A DNA stretch of 45,512 bases, from positions 1-45,512 of the forward strand of contig CAIXPF010000012.1 of the NCBI GenBank assembly GCA_903921205.1, written 5' to 3'. Positions within the stretch are counted from its first letter, which is position 1, and each line of letters starts with the position of its first letter. The notes below the pieces were generated by a model, which was not told the origin of the DNA, did no database searches, and saw nothing but the letters and a program-made list of their open reading frames with translations. This document shows, in pieces, positions 6,427 through 18,961 of this stretch. This DNA is from an uncultured Acidimicrobiia bacterium (GTDB taxonomy: Bacteria > Actinomycetota > Acidimicrobiia > Acidimicrobiales > CAIXPF01). Made by a program: the position numbers and the translations under genes.

Positions 6427-8780
6427 GCGCCAACTCCCCATCGGCCGACGCCACCGGCACGGGCCGGCACCTCGACCTGCAGATCACCGGCATGACCTGT
6501 GCGGCCTGCGCGATGCGCATCGAGAAGAAGCTGAACCGGCTCGACGGAGTGCGCGCGAGCGTCAACTACGCCACCGAGAAAGCCTCGGTCGACCTCGACG
6601 CCGAGCAGTCCACCGAGGCGGTCATCGCCGCGGTCGAGGCCGCCGGGTACGGCGCCAGCCTCCCGGCTCCCCCACGTTCGATGCAGGCGGACGGCAAGGA
6701 CGCACCCGACCTCGCGGCCGGTTCCATCGGCTCGGACCGCGACGATCCCGCCGATGAGCGGCTGCGCTCGTTGCGCCACCGGGTGATCGGCACCGCTGCG
6801 CTGACCTTGCCGGTCGTGGTGCTGTCGATGGTCCCGGCCATGCAGTTCCGCTTCTGGCAGTGGCTGGCCTTCGCGCTCGCCGCGCCGGTGGTCACCTGGG
6901 GGGCCTGGCCGTTCCACCGGGTGGCGGTCAAGAACCTGCGGGCCGGCACCAGCGGCATGGACACCCTGATCTCGATCGGGGTGATCGCGGCGTTCGGCTG
7001 GAGCACCTGGGCGTTGTTCCTCGGGGGCGCCGGCGAACCGGGCATGACCATGCCGTTCTCGCTCGCGCTACGAAGCGAGGCTGCGGCCGGGCACCACCTG
7101 TACCTCGAGGTGGCGTCCTCGGTGGTGGTGTTCATCCTGCTCGGCCGCTACCTCGAGGCTCGCGCCAAGCGACGTGCCGGCGCCGCCCTGCGGGCGCTGC
7201 TGTCGCTGGGAGCCCGCGAGGCGACCGTGCGACGCGACGGCCAGGAGGTGCGCGTCGCCGCCGACCGGCTCGAGGTCGGCGAGGTGATCGTGGTCCGACC
7301 GGGCGAGCAGATCGCTGCCGACGGGATCGTGCTCGAGGGCGCCTCCGCCGTCGACCAGTCGCTGCTGACCGGCGAACCGGTTCCCGTCGAGGTCGGTGTG
7401 GGCGACCGCGTGGTCGGCGCCACCATCAACGTCGGTGGCCGGCTGGTGGTGCAACTCACCCGGGTCGGTGCCGACACCGCCCTGGCCCAGATGGCCCGGC
7501 TGGTCGAGGCCGCCCAGGCGGGCAAGGCCCCGGTGCAACGCCTCGCCGACCGGGTGTCGGCCGTGTTCGTGCCCGTGGTCATCACGCTGGCCGTCGCCAC
7601 CTTCGGGTTCTGGCTGACCAACAGCGGAAACACCGCCGACGCCTTCACCGCGGCGGTGGCCGTGCTGATCATCGCGTGTCCGTGTGCCCTGGGCCTGGCC
7701 ACCCCCACCGCGCTGCTGGTCGGGACCGGTCGCGGCGCACAGCTCGGCATCGTCATCAAGGGACCCGAGATCCTGGAGTCGACCCGCCAGGTCGACACCA
7801 TCGTGCTGGACAAGACCGGCACCATCACCACCGGGGTGATGGCGCTGAGCGAAACGGTGGCCGCGCCCGGCCACGACGAGGCCGAGGTCCTGCGCCTCGC
7901 CGGTGCGCTCGAAGCCGCCAGCGAGCACCCCATCGGCCGGGCCGTCGCCGACGCCGCCACCCGTCGCAGCGGTTCCTTGCCGCAGGTCACCGACTTCCGC
8001 GCCACCGCGGGGGCGGGTGTCGAGGGCCGGGTCGAGGGCCGGTGGGTCCGTGTGGGCCGCCCGTACGGGCTGCCCCCCGCTCTGGCCGAGGTGGTGTCAC
8101 GCCACGAGGAGCGCGGGGCGACGGTCGTCGCCGCCTGGGCCGACGACGAGCCGCTGGCCCTGTTCGTGGTCACCGACACCGTCAAGCCCACCAGCGCTGC
8201 GGCGATCGCCACCCTGCGCGGCCTCGGGCTGCACCCGGTGCTGCTGACCGGCGACAACGCCCGGACTGCAGCCACCGTCGCGGCCGAGGTCGGGATCGAC
8301 GAGGTGATCGCCGAGGTCCTACCCGCCGACAAGGCGTCGGCCATCGCGGCGATGCAAGCGGCCGGCAAGGTCGTGGCCATGGTCGGTGACGGCGTGAACG
8401 ATGCGGGGGCACTCGCCCAGGCCGATCTCGGCATCGCCATGGGTGCCGGCACCGACGTGGCCATCGAGGCCAGCGACCTGACCCTGGTGCGGTCCGATCT
8501 GACCTCGGTCGCCGACGCCCTCGAGTTGTCCCGGCGCACCCTGCGCACCATCAAGGGCAACCTGTTCTGGGCGTTCGCCTACAACGTGGCCATGATCCCG
8601 TTGGCGGCCTCCGGCCTGCTCAACCCCATGCTGGCCGGTGCGGCCATGGCCTGCTCCAGCCTGTTCGTCGTCAGCAACAGCCTCCGGCTGCGCCGCTTCC
8701 GCCCCGGTGACCGCGCCACCGTACCGAGCGGGGAGACGAGCGCGGACGCGAGCGGCGCCGGTGGCGTGGTCACAGCCTGA
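6423..8780 (+). CDS. copA: Copper-exporting P1B-type ATPase CopA
   Basis: A 785-residue P-type ATPase that pumps Cu(I) out of the cytoplasm. An N-terminal HMA domain carries MTCAAC (24-29). The membrane metal site is CPC at 419-421, the phosphorylated aspartate is Asp463 in DKTGT, the ATP-binding loop has the SEHPIG histidine-proline pair, and the hinge motif is GDGVND (655-660). The TGE of the actuator domain is present in SLLTGEPVP. About eight membrane helices can be placed. It starts with an ATGA overlap and completes the csoR-copZ-small protein-copA operon. The CPC class and C-A-A-C chaperone motif favour Cu(I) over Zn. Confidence 0.95.
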   Translation: MSANSPSADATGTGRHLDLQITGMTCAACAMRIEKKLNRLDGVRASVNYATEKASVDLDAEQSTEAVIAAVEAAGYGASLPAPPRSMQADGKDAPDLAAGSIGSDRDDPADERLRSLRHRVIGTAALTLPVVVLSMVPAMQFRFWQWLAFALAAPVVTWGAWPFHRVAVKNLRAGTSGMDTLISIGVIAAFGWSTWALFLGGAGEPGMTMPFSLALRSEAAAGHHLYLEVASSVVVFILLGRYLEARAKRRAGAALRALLSLGAREATVRRDGQEVRVAADRLEVGEVIVVRPGEQIAADGIVLEGASAVDQSLLTGEPVPVEVGVGDRVVGATINVGGRLVVQLTRVGADTALAQMARLVEAAQAGKAPVQRLADRVSAVFVPVVITLAVATFGFWLTNSGNTADAFTAAVAVLIIACPCALGLATPTALLVGTGRGAQLGIVIKGPEILESTRQVDTIVLDKTGTITTGVMALSETVAAPGHDEAEVLRLAGALEAASEHPIGRAVADAATRRSGSLPQVTDFRATAGAGVEGRVEGRWVRVGRPYGLPPALAEVVSRHEERGATVVAAWADDEPLALFVVTDTVKPTSAAAIATLRGLGLHPVLLTGDNARTAATVAAEVGIDEVIAEVLPADKASAIAAMQAAGKVVAMVGDGVNDAGALAQADLGIAMGAGTDVAIEASDLTLVRSDLTSVADALELSRRTLRTIKGNLFWAFAYNVAMIPLAASGLLNPMLAGAAMACSSLFVVSNSLRLRRFRPGDRATVPSGETSADASGAGGVVTA

Positions 8781-8801
8781 GGTCGGGCTACGGTGCCGGT
8801 C

Positions 8802-9290
8802 ATGGCCGGCAAGGGAACCCCCGCCACCGCCGCGGCACAACGGGCCAAGGTGGTGCACACGCTGCACGAGTACACCCACGACCCGGCGAATCGCAGCTAT
8901 GGGCTCGAGGCGGTCGAGGCCCTCGGGCTCGACCCCGCACGCACGTTCAAGACGCTCATCGCCGTACCGTCGGGTGGCGGCAAGCCGGTCTGCGCCGTGG
9001 TGCCGGTCAGCGCGCAGCTCGACCTCAAGGCACTGGCCGCAGCCGCCGGCACGAAACAGATGGCCATGGCCGAGCCGACGCTGGCCGAGCGCACCACCGG
9101 GTTCCTGGTCGGCGGGATCAGCCCGTTGGGCCAGAAGCAGCGTCTGGCGCTGTTCATCGACGCCTCGGCCCGGGAGCTGCCCACCATGTTCGTCAGCGCC
9201 GGCCGACGCGGCCTCGAGATCGAGCTGTCACCGGGGGACCTGGCGGCGTTGACCGGCGGCACCTTCGCCGCCATCGCCCGCACGTCCTGA
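8802..9290 (+). CDS. ybaK: YbaK/EbsC-type Cys-tRNA(Pro) deacylase
   Basis: A 162-residue protein of the YbaK/EbsC subfamily of tRNA-editing domains, which hydrolyse Cys-tRNA(Pro) mischarged by prolyl-tRNA synthetase. The conserved Lys50 (TFKTL) and the GGISPLGQK loop are present. I prefer the ATG at 8802 over an in-frame GTG at 8793. It follows copA by only 21 bases and may be read through from the copper operon. A proS gene is present elsewhere in the window (28051-29460). Confidence 0.9.
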   Translation: MAGKGTPATAAAQRAKVVHTLHEYTHDPANRSYGLEAVEALGLDPARTFKTLIAVPSGGGKPVCAVVPVSAQLDLKALAAAAGTKQMAMAEPTLAERTTGFLVGGISPLGQKQRLALFIDASARELPTMFVSAGRRGLEIELSPGDLAALTGGTFAAIARTS

Positions 9291-9360
9291 TCGCGCCGCC
9301 GGCCTCATCGCCCGTGGAACGTCCTGACCCGCCGATCCGGGGATTCCGGGCCGTTCGGGG

Positions 9361-9786
9361 TCAGCGGCAGGCTGCGCAGCGGCCGGTCATGGCGAAGTGC
9401 CCGAAGGCGATGGCGAAACCGAACTCGGCCTCGACCTGACCACGGACGTCGTCGAAACGGACCCGCGGCACCAACTGGACCGCCCCGCAGCCCTCGCACA
9501 CGAGGCGGTGGGACGGATCGTCGGCCAGCTGCCAGCGCGCCGGACCGTGGCCGAGGTGCACGTGGCGCACCAGCCCGGCCTCCTCCAACGTCTCCAGCGT
9601 GCGGTACACCGTCGAGGGGTGCACCTCGGGATGGTCGCGCTGCACGAACCCGACGATCTCCTCGGCCGACAGGTCGGGGTTCGTCGCCACGACCTCGGCG
9701 ATGGCCCGCCGCCCGGTGGTGACCCGCTGGCCCTGCTCGCGCAGGGTGCGGATGAGGACCTCGGCGTCGTGGTGTTCCGGGCTCAC
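9361..9786 (-). CDS. zur: Fur-family zinc regulator (Zur-like)
   Basis: A 141-residue Fur-family winged-helix repressor (GTG start). Its N-terminal DNA-binding domain includes HPEVHPSTVYRTLETLEEAGLV, and its C-terminal dimerisation domain holds the structural zinc cysteines CEGC and CAAC. It lies 6 bases after znuB in the znuA-znuC-znuB-zur operon, which favours a zinc-sensing role; Mn or Fe sensing cannot be excluded by sequence. It is likely autoregulatory through the operator upstream of znuA. It ends tail to tail with the YbaK gene. Confidence 0.88.
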   Translation of the reverse strand: MSPEHHDAEVLIRTLREQGQRVTTGRRAIAEVVATNPDLSAEEIVGFVQRDHPEVHPSTVYRTLETLEEAGLVRHVHLGHGPARWQLADDPSHRLVCEGCGAVQLVPRVRFDDVRGQVEAEFGFAIAFGHFAMTGRCAACR

Positions 9787-9792
9787 CGCCGT

Positions 9793-10638
9793 CTACCCGA
9801 CATGGCCGAGGTGGTCGACCCGGGAGCGGCCCTGACGCCCCCCGAAGGTCAGCGCCACGCAGAACAGGACCGTCCCGACCAGCACGATGGTCGGTCCCGA
9901 CTTCCAGTTGAGGTGGTAGCTGAGGATCATCCCGACGAAGCCGCACAGGGCACCGATGCCGGTCGCCAGCCACAGCATCTTCGAGAACGAGTTGGTCATC
10001 ATCCGAGCCACCGTTGCCGGGATGACCAGGGTCGCCGCCAGCAACGTCACGCCGACGACCTTGAGCGTGACCAGGATCGAGGTGGCGAGCACCAGCATCA
10101 GCAACGCATCGACCCGGGCGGTGCGCACGCCGCTCACCGACGCCACATCGGGATCGAAGGTGGTGAACAGCAGCCGACGGTAGGCGAAGAACACCACGGC
10201 GACCGCCCCCACGGTGACCGACGCAACCGATGCCACATCCCGGCCGGAAACCCCCAGGATGCTGCCGAAGAGGGCCGCGTCGAAGCTCTCCTGCGGCCCG
10301 CGGAACACGTCGCCGAGCACCAGGCCGATGGCGAAGCTCGCCGTGGTGATCACCCCGATCGCGGCGTCGGACCCGATGGGCCGGCGACGGGTCACCGCGC
10401 CGATGGCCAGGGCCGAGGCCAACCCCCACAGCCCGGCACCGAGCAGATAGTTCACCCCGATCAGCGAGGACGCCACGAACCCGCCGAAGATGGCGTGGGA
10501 CAGTCCGTGCCCGATGAAGCTCATCGAGCGCAGCACGACATAGGTGCCGATCAGGCCGCAGAGCGCGCCGGCCATGGTGGCCACGAGCAGGCCGTTGCGG
10601 AAGAAGGCGAAGGTGAACGGCTCCCACAGAGCATCCAT
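9793..10638 (-). CDS. znuB: Zinc/manganese ABC transporter permease (ZnuB/MntB-like)
   Basis: A 281-residue integral membrane protein of the ABC-3 permease family, with about eight hydrophobic helices and the coupling segment near LLAATLVIPATVARM. It forms the channel for metal delivered by ZnuA and is driven by ZnuC. The ATG at 10638 is supported by an AAGGAG site 9 bases upstream; longer in-frame starts would intrude on znuC. It is 17 bases from znuC and 6 from zur. The metal is inferred to be zinc from the Zur-like neighbour. Confidence 0.92.
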   Translation of the reverse strand: MDALWEPFTFAFFRNGLLVATMAGALCGLIGTYVVLRSMSFIGHGLSHAIFGGFVASSLIGVNYLLGAGLWGLASALAIGAVTRRRPIGSDAAIGVITTASFAIGLVLGDVFRGPQESFDAALFGSILGVSGRDVASVASVTVGAVAVVFFAYRRLLFTTFDPDVASVSGVRTARVDALLMLVLATSILVTLKVVGVTLLAATLVIPATVARMMTNSFSKMLWLATGIGALCGFVGMILSYHLNWKSGPTIVLVGTVLFCVALTFGGRQGRSRVDHLGHVG

Positions 10639-10655
10639 CAGGTCCTGCTCCTTCC

Positions 10656-11420
10656 TCAGCTCACCCTGCGCGGGCGCTGCAGCTCGGCATCGACCACGAC
10701 CGGCATCCCGGCGTGGGACAGCACGTCCATACGGGCGCCGTAGGTGGCCTCGAGCACGGCCGGGGTCAGTACCGCGGCCGGTGGACCCTGGCCGAGGATC
10801 CGGCGGTTCATGCACACCAGGTGCGGCAGGTGGGCGGCGATGCCGTTGAGGTCGTGGGTGGTCAGCAGCATGGCGGTGCCACCGGCATTGAGTTCCTCGA
10901 GCAGGTGCAGGATCTCGTGACGGGTCCGCACATCCACCCCGGAGGTGGGTTCGTCCATCAACAGCAGATCCGGCGAACCGATCAGGGCCCGGGCCAGGAA
11001 CACCCGCTGCTGCTGGCCGCCCGACAGCGCCCGGATGTGCCGCTCCGCCAGCCCGCCGAGGCCGAGCCGTTCGAGCATGGCCTCGATGGCGCGGCGCTCC
11101 TCGGCCGAGCGCCAGGGCAGGCGTCGCTTGCCCAGCTGTGCCATGGCCAGCACCTCACCCACCGTGACCGGGAAGTTCCAGTTCACGGTCTCCACCTGGG
11201 GCACGTAGGCGACCCGCAGACCTGGCCGCAGCTGCACGGTGCCCGACGTGGGGCGCACGGCACCGACCAGCAGTCGCAACAACGTGGTCTTGCCCGACCC
11301 CGACGGTCCGACCACCCCGACGAAGGAACCGACCCCGACCTCGAGGCTCACCCCTTCGAGCACCGGATGGTGCCCGTAGCCGAACGAGACGTCCTCGAAG
11401 CGCACCAGTGCGTCGCTCAT
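10656..11420 (-). CDS. znuC: Zinc/manganese ABC transporter ATP-binding protein (ZnuC-like)
   Basis: A 254-residue ABC ATPase with Walker [10 protein letters not shown], signature LSGGQQQR, Walker [13 protein letters not shown] and the switch histidine in TTHD. It powers the znuAB-encoded uptake system. Its ATG at 11420 overlaps the stop of znuA (ATGA). Its C-terminal tail after the H-loop is typical of metal-uptake ATPases. Confidence 0.94.
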   Translation of the reverse strand: MSDALVRFEDVSFGYGHHPVLEGVSLEVGVGSFVGVVGPSGSGKTTLLRLLVGAVRPTSGTVQLRPGLRVAYVPQVETVNWNFPVTVGEVLAMAQLGKRRLPWRSAEERRAIEAMLERLGLGGLAERHIRALSGGQQQRVFLARALIGSPDLLLMDEPTSGVDVRTRHEILHLLEELNAGGTAMLLTTHDLNGIAAHLPHLVCMNRRILGQGPPAAVLTPAVLEATYGARMDVLSHAGMPVVVDAELQRPRRVS

Positions 11421-12430
11421 TGCGGGTAGCTCGCCCCGTCGACGACCACATCGGATACGTCGAACTGCTGCAGGGCCAAGGGGTCGCCGCCGAGGGCCTC
11501 GGTCATGGTGGCGAAATCGAAACGCATCAGCGCCAAGTAGGAATGCTCGGCGTCGCCGGGCTTGCCGGGCAGGTCGTCGTCGCGCAGGTCGTCGACGTAG
11601 GCCACGCCGGCTTCCTTGCTGAGCTGGTCGAGCACCGGGCTGGGGAAGACCTCCGAGCCGAAGATGGCCTTGACCCCGCTGGCCTTCACCTGCTCGATCA
11701 GTCGGGCGACGTCCTTCGGGGTGGGGTCCTCGAAGTCGGACACCTGAATGGCCCCGATAACGGTCCAGCCGTACTCCTCGGCGAAATAGGCGTAGGCGTC
11801 GTGGTAGGTGAGCAGCTGCCGTTGGCCCTGCGGGATGGTGGCGAACGCCGTGCGCATCGCGGCATCGAGCCCGTCGAGGCGGGCCGAATAGGCCGCGAGG
11901 TTCGCGGCGTAGTCCGCAGCGTGGCCGGGGTCGATCGCGCTCATCTTCTCGGCGACGATCTCGGCGTAGCGCTTGGCCATCACCGGGTTGGTCCACAGGT
12001 GGGGGTTGGGCTTGCCCTCCTCCTTCGGGAAGGAGAAGTCGTAGATGTACTGCTCGGGGGTGATCGTCAGCGCTCCGAGCTCCACCACCTCGGTGGTCTT
12101 CTTCTTGTTCGCCTCGGCGAGCTTCTTGGTCGGCTGCTCGAGCTGCAGGCCGTTCATGAGGATCAGGTCGGCCTTGGCCAGGTCCTTGGCCACCGACGGC
12201 TTCGGTTCGAAGGTGTGGGAGTTCGTCCCCTCGGGCACGACGCCGACCACCCGGGCCCGTTCGCCGACCACGTTGGCCACGATGGAGGTGATCGGGGCCA
12301 CCGTCGTCACCACCAGCGGACGGTCGTCGGCGGTGTCGCCACTGCTGCAAGCCACGAGGCCGCTGCCGGCCAGCAGGACGAAAGCCACCGAGCGGCCCAC
12401 GCGTCGCACCGCCGCTCGTGCGTGCATCAT
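11417..12430 (-). CDS. znuA: Metal-binding lipoprotein of the zinc ABC transporter (ZnuA-like)
   Basis: A 337-residue cluster A-I solute-binding lipoprotein. The signal peptide ends in the lipobox LVAC with Cys28 as the lipidated residue. Candidate metal ligands are the His in GTNSHTFEP, the His in NPHLW, the His in TYHDAY and an acidic residue near VDDLRDDD. The long His-rich loop of many zinc-binding members is missing, so Mn(II) remains possible. Two ATGs (12430 and 12427) follow an AGGAGG site; the second has the better spacing. It leads the znuA-znuC-znuB-zur operon. Confidence 0.92.
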   Translation of the reverse strand: MMHARAAVRRVGRSVAFVLLAGSGLVACSSGDTADDRPLVVTTVAPITSIVANVVGERARVVGVVPEGTNSHTFEPKPSVAKDLAKADLILMNGLQLEQPTKKLAEANKKKTTEVVELGALTITPEQYIYDFSFPKEEGKPNPHLWTNPVMAKRYAEIVAEKMSAIDPGHAADYAANLAAYSARLDGLDAAMRTAFATIPQGQRQLLTYHDAYAYFAEEYGWTVIGAIQVSDFEDPTPKDVARLIEQVKASGVKAIFGSEVFPSPVLDQLSKEAGVAYVDDLRDDDLPGKPGDAEHSYLALMRFDFATMTEALGGDPLALQQFDVSDVVVDGASYPQ

Positions 12431-12460
12431 CCGTTCCTCCTGTCGCGTCGTCGGCCCAGA

Positions 12461-12475
12461 TGCGAGCAGCTCGCA
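12461..12475 (-). promoter_or_regulatory. Candidate Zur box upstream of znuA
   Basis: TGCGAGCAGCTCGCA is a perfect 7-1-7 inverted repeat beginning TG and ending CA, the geometry of Fur/Zur boxes, 31 bases before znuA. It is more GC-rich than classical Zur boxes, so the assignment is tentative. Confidence 0.45.
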
Positions 12476-12526
12476 AGTAACCCCCTCGTTCTACTGGACG
12501 TAGCCGGTCTATCGCGTCGACCCACG

Positions 12527-12564
12527 ACAAAAAGCACGAAGCCGGATCATCAGATCCGGCTTCG
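12527..12564 (-). terminator. Intrinsic terminator of the dnaG-sigA transcript
   Basis: A perfect 12-bp stem (CGAAGCCGGATC), a 4-base loop and, on the - strand, a run of five T after the stem (12529-12533). It lies 22 bases after the sigma gene's stop. It is the clearest classical Rho-independent terminator in the window. Confidence 0.88.
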
Positions 12565-12585
12565 AACACGCAACGTGGTGGGCCA

Positions 12586-13866
12586 CTACGCTCCGTCGAG
12601 ATAATCCCGCAACTTCTGGCTCCGCAAGGGGTGCCGCAGCTTGGCCAGGGTCTTCGACTCGATCTGCCGGATGCGTTCCCGGGTCACCCCGAACTCCTTG
12701 CCGACCTCCTCGAGGGTGCGGGCCTGGCCGTCCTCGAGACCGAAGCGGAGGCGCACCACCTGCTTCTCCCGGTCGGACAGGCCGGCGAGCGCCTCGAGCA
12801 CGGCCTCGCCGAGCATCATCTTGGCGGCGGCGTCGGCAGGTGCCTCGGCCCCACCGTCCGCGATGAAGTCGGCAAGGTTGGAGTCGTCCTCCTCGCCGAC
12901 CGGCGAGTCGAGCGACAGCGGGTCCTGGCTGTAGCGCAGGATGTCCCGCACCCGCTCCGGGGTCATGTCGACCCGGGCAGCCAGCTCCTCGACGGTGGCG
13001 TCGCGCTCGAGCTCCTGCACCATCTGGCGCTGGACCCGGTGGACCTTGTTCATCGACTCGACCATGTGCACCGGGATACGAATGGTCCGGGCCTGGTCGG
13101 CGATGGCCCTGGTGATGGCCTGGCGGATCCACCAGGTGGCATAGGTCGAGAACTTGAAGCCCTTGGTGTGGTCGAACTTCTCGACCGCCCGCATCAGCCC
13201 GAGGTTGCCCTCCTGGATGAGGTCCAGCAGCAGCATGCCCCGGCCTACGTAACGCTTGGCGATGGAGACCACCAGACGCAGGTTGGCCTGGGTGAGTTCC
13301 TGCTTGGCCAGATCCCCGTCGTTGGCCACCCGGCGCAGCCGGCGGCGCTCACGCGGCTCGAGCGAGTCGAGTTCGCCGGACGCGGCGAGGTCAGCAAGTT
13401 GTTCGGCGGCCAGCATGCCGGCCTGGATGCGCTTGGCCAGCGATACCTCGTCCTCGGCGCTGAGCAGCGCCACCTGGCCGATCTCCTTGAGGTACATCCG
13501 GACCGTGTCCGAGGTACCGGCCGATCCCGGCCGTAGGTTCGGGTCGACCCGGGCCGGCGGCCGACGCGTCCGAGGGGCGTCGTCGTCGGCGGCAGCGGAT
13601 CGGGTGGAACGAACCGGCGCCGCATGGGGCGGCTCGACCGGCACGATACGCAGCGGCGGCGCGGGCTCGCCGACCAGCTCGATGCCCTCGGAATCGGCGA
13701 GGGCACGGATCGCCGCATACAGCTCGCTCGTGCGCTTTGCCGCAGGCACGATCTGCTCCACGTCGCCGTACGCGATGCGCCCGTCATCACGAGCTTTGAC
13801 CAGCAGCGCCTGGAGATCGGCGCCGAGGCCCACGGGCTCCGCAGAGAGAGGCGTTGGTTGATTCAT
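12586..13866 (-). CDS. sigA: Primary RNA polymerase sigma factor (RpoD/SigA/HrdB type)
   Basis: A 426-residue sigma-70 group 1 factor that directs housekeeping transcription. Region 1.2 begins at [22 protein letters not shown]. Region 2 has [21 protein letters not shown] and [13 protein letters not shown]. Region 3 has IRIPVHMVE. Region 4.2 has [20 protein letters not shown]. The N-terminal 125 residues are a variable region 1.1-like stretch. I chose the ATG at 13866, which overlaps the stop of dnaG (ATGA); upstream in-frame codons lie inside dnaG. The dnaG-rpoD pairing recalls the macromolecular synthesis operon, here without rpsU. Confidence 0.95.
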   Translation of the reverse strand: MNQPTPLSAEPVGLGADLQALLVKARDDGRIAYGDVEQIVPAAKRTSELYAAIRALADSEGIELVGEPAPPLRIVPVEPPHAAPVRSTRSAAADDDAPRTRRPPARVDPNLRPGSAGTSDTVRMYLKEIGQVALLSAEDEVSLAKRIQAGMLAAEQLADLAASGELDSLEPRERRRLRRVANDGDLAKQELTQANLRLVVSIAKRYVGRGMLLLDLIQEGNLGLMRAVEKFDHTKGFKFSTYATWWIRQAITRAIADQARTIRIPVHMVESMNKVHRVQRQMVQELERDATVEELAARVDMTPERVRDILRYSQDPLSLDSPVGEEDDSNLADFIADGGAEAPADAAAKMMLGEAVLEALAGLSDREKQVVRLRFGLEDGQARTLEEVGKEFGVTRERIRQIESKTLAKLRHPLRSQKLRDYLDGA

Positions 13867-15884
13867 CGCGTTCCCTCGGGTTGGTCGAGCAACCACGCTA
13901 GCAAGTCGGTGCCCGCTTGAAGCTTGGCCTCGCCGGTGCTGTCATCACTCATCAGCGTCGACTGCAGGCCGACGACGTAGGAGAGCCGCTCGCTCAGCGC
14001 AAGCGGGTTTTCCGCTCCCAGCGCGGTCTGCCTCAGATCCATGATCACGCGGCGAACCGCCTCCTGGCTCAGACGGAGGAAGGCGTCCTCCATGGTGGAA
14101 TCGGTCTGTTCGGCGGCCGCCTGCCGGAGCAGCCCGGCTACCTCGGGGTCATCGTCCTCGGTGGCGGTCAGGGCGTCGGCCAACGACGGCCACGCCAGGA
14201 GCGCCCCGAAGGCCCGTCGGTAGGGGCCCTCGGAGAAGAGCACCGGGTCGAGCCAGGCCAGCGACTCGTCGGGGGCTTCGACCGCCGCACGCAACGCATC
14301 GCGTTCGACCTGGTCGTGAACACCCCGACGCGCATCACGCAGGTCGATCACCGGCGAACGGTCGCGGCTCGGACCGTTTCCACCTCGACGCCCGACCGGG
14401 CCGCCGTCGTCATCGAAGTCAGCGAGGTCACGGTCGTGCCAGTCGCCGGGACCGTCGTGCCGGTCGTGGGGGTACTGCTGGCTCTGCTGGCTCTGGTGGT
14501 TCTGCTGGTTCTGCCGGCCGGCACGGTCGTACCGGTCGTCGCGGCGGGCTCCGGCCCGGCCGTCGGCGCGGTCGCGTCGACGTCCCGACTCGGTGTAGGT
14601 CGCCGATCCGCTCGCCCGGCGAACGAGGAGCTGGCGCAGCTGATCGACCTCGATACGACAGTGCGAAGAGACCTCGAGCAGGTACTGGTCACGTACCAGT
14701 GGGTTGGGGTGCTGGGCGATGGTGTCGAGCGCCCGTTCCGCGGCCCGGGCCCGGCCCTCGGGGCGGTGCAGGTCGGCGGCGGCGAGGATCCGCTGCAGGC
14801 GGAACCCCAGGAACGGCACGGCGCGCTCGACCGCAGCACGCAGGGCAGCCGGGTCCTGACGGGCGAGATCGGCGGGATCGACGCCGTCGGGCAGGTTCGC
14901 CACCACCACGTCGAGCTCGTAGGTCTGCTCCCACTGATGGAACCGCTCGGCCGCAGCCTGGCCGGCACCGTCGGCGTCGAAGGCGAGGACCAGCCGCTTG
15001 GCGAACCGGGTCAGCAGCTTCACGTGGTCCTCGGTGAGCGCCGTGCCGCACGTGGCCACGGCGCGGCCCATCCCAGCTTGGAAGAACCCGATCACGTCGG
15101 TGTATCCCTCGCAGATGATGGCTTCCTGCACCTGAACGATATCGGCCTTCGCCGCCGACAGTCCGTACAGGACCTTCGACTTATCGTAGATGGGCGTCGA
15201 ACCTGGGTTGAGGTACTTGGGACCGTCGGCACCCTGCATCTTGCGGCCCCCGAAACCGATCGGATCGCCCTGCGGGTCGAAGATCGGGAACAGGATCCTG
15301 CTGCGGAAGAAGTCCTGCTGGCGGCCGCGCCGGTTGATCAGTCCCAGGCCGCTGTCCCGCCAGTCGTCGTCGCTGACCCGCAGGGCGCGTGACAGCTCGT
15401 CCCACCCGTCCGGCGCCCAGCCGAGCCGGAAACGCCGGACGTCGTCGCCGGTGATCCCTCGCGAGCGCAGGTAGCCACGGGCCGGGCCGGCGTCGGCGCC
15501 GACGAGCAGCCGCTGGTGGTACCACTCGACCGCCCGCTCGACGAGATCGGACAGCTGCAGCCGACGCTTGCGGTACTGCCCGCCGTCGGCGTCGGTGTAG
15601 CGCAGCGACAGGTTGGCCTTGGCGGCGAGCCGCTCGACCGCGCCGACGAAGTCGAGCCCTTCGAGCTCGCGCAGGAACGTGATGCTGTCGCCGCTCTTCT
15701 GACAGCCGAAGCAGTAGAACAGCCCCTGTTCCTCGTTGACCGAGAAGCTCGGCGACTTCTCCGGATGGAACGGGCACAGCCCCACCCAACGACGACCGAC
15801 CCGCTTGAGCGGCACGAACTGGCTGATGACGCCCACGATGTTGGTGGCGTTGCGGACCGCCAGCACGTCCTCGTCGTTGATCAT
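13863..15884 (-). CDS. dnaG: DNA primase DnaG
   Basis: A 673-residue bacterial primase that makes RNA primers at the replication fork. The N-terminal zinc-binding domain has Cys37-x2-His40 and Cys58-x2-Cys61. The RNA polymerase core contains the TOPRIM motifs EGYTDVI and [10 protein letters not shown] helicase-binding C-terminal domain follows a low-complexity linker rich in Arg, Asp, Gln and His (roughly 14350-14600), an unusually Gln/His-rich stretch. The ATG at 15884 has a GGAG site. It overlaps the sigma gene by 4 bases, coupling replication priming and transcription initiation. Confidence 0.95.
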   Translation of the reverse strand: MINDEDVLAVRNATNIVGVISQFVPLKRVGRRWVGLCPFHPEKSPSFSVNEEQGLFYCFGCQKSGDSITFLRELEGLDFVGAVERLAAKANLSLRYTDADGGQYRKRRLQLSDLVERAVEWYHQRLLVGADAGPARGYLRSRGITGDDVRRFRLGWAPDGWDELSRALRVSDDDWRDSGLGLINRRGRQQDFFRSRILFPIFDPQGDPIGFGGRKMQGADGPKYLNPGSTPIYDKSKVLYGLSAAKADIVQVQEAIICEGYTDVIGFFQAGMGRAVATCGTALTEDHVKLLTRFAKRLVLAFDADGAGQAAAERFHQWEQTYELDVVVANLPDGVDPADLARQDPAALRAAVERAVPFLGFRLQRILAAADLHRPEGRARAAERALDTIAQHPNPLVRDQYLLEVSSHCRIEVDQLRQLLVRRASGSATYTESGRRRDRADGRAGARRDDRYDRAGRQNQQNHQSQQSQQYPHDRHDGPGDWHDRDLADFDDDGGPVGRRGGNGPSRDRSPVIDLRDARRGVHDQVERDALRAAVEAPDESLAWLDPVLFSEGPYRRAFGALLAWPSLADALTATEDDDPEVAGLLRQAAAEQTDSTMEDAFLRLSQEAVRRVIMDLRQTALGAENPLALSERLSYVVGLQSTLMSDDSTGEAKLQAGTDLLAWLLDQPEGTR

Positions 15885-15933
15885 GGTCGCTCCGCCCGCA
15901 CCGGCATCGGAACCAGACAACCACAACCGCAGG

Positions 15934-15958
15934 CCGCGGCGGAGCGGATTCGCCGCGG
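15934..15958 (-). other. Hairpin in the dnaG leader
   Basis: CCGCGGCG and CGCCGCGG pair as a perfect 8-bp stem around a 9-base loop, 49 bases upstream of the dnaG start, in the 196-base gap after ppdK. It could be a leader structure or the ppdK terminator. I see no clear -10/-35 pair in the rest of the gap. Confidence 0.4.
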
Positions 15959-16080
15959 AGCCCCAAGGCGGGTGATGGTTACGCCATCCCAGCGTGGCTG
16001 TGGTCGACGCTCGCCCGGCCACCGCGGACGGCGGCGACACGGGTGATGCCGAGGCGGTGCGTCGGGAACGTGGCCGTCTG

Positions 16081-18768
<2,688 letters not shown>

Positions 18769-18858
18769 GTCCGGCTCCCTGCCCTCTGCCGTGAGGCGGC
18801 CGGTTCAACCTACCCACGGCACCGCAAGGCTGCACCGACGCTTCCGGCACCGTTCGGG

Positions 18859-18911
18859 ACGGTCACCCCGAGCACGGTCACCCGATCACGGTCACCCGAT
18901 CACGGTCACCC
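18859..18911. repeat. Direct repeats (14-bp unit) upstream of ppdK
   Basis: CACGGTCACCCGAT is present at 18873-18886 and 18887-18900. An 11-base partial copy follows at 18901-18911, and a degenerate copy (ACGGTCACCCC) lies just before at 18859. They lie in the 193-base gap between tdk and ppdK, about 90-145 bases before the ppdK start, where a regulator could bind in phase. The remaining bases of the gap show nothing else clear. Confidence 0.85.
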
Positions 18912-18961
18912 GGCCGGGCGTGACGTGTCAGGCGGTCGCAGCGCTCGCGGTACTCGCTGCG

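Noticed and set aside
9324-9364. Inverted repeat CTGACCC...GGGTCAG as a shared terminator of ybaK and zur
   Set aside because: The arms are imperfectly spaced, separated by more than 20 bases and lack a T-run, so it was too weak to list.
13917-15392. A 491-codon + strand frame opposite dnaG, with a hydrophobic Val/Leu-rich stretch
   Set aside because: The stretch is the reverse of the Gln/His-rich primase linker; no promoter, ribosome site or family pattern supports a gene.
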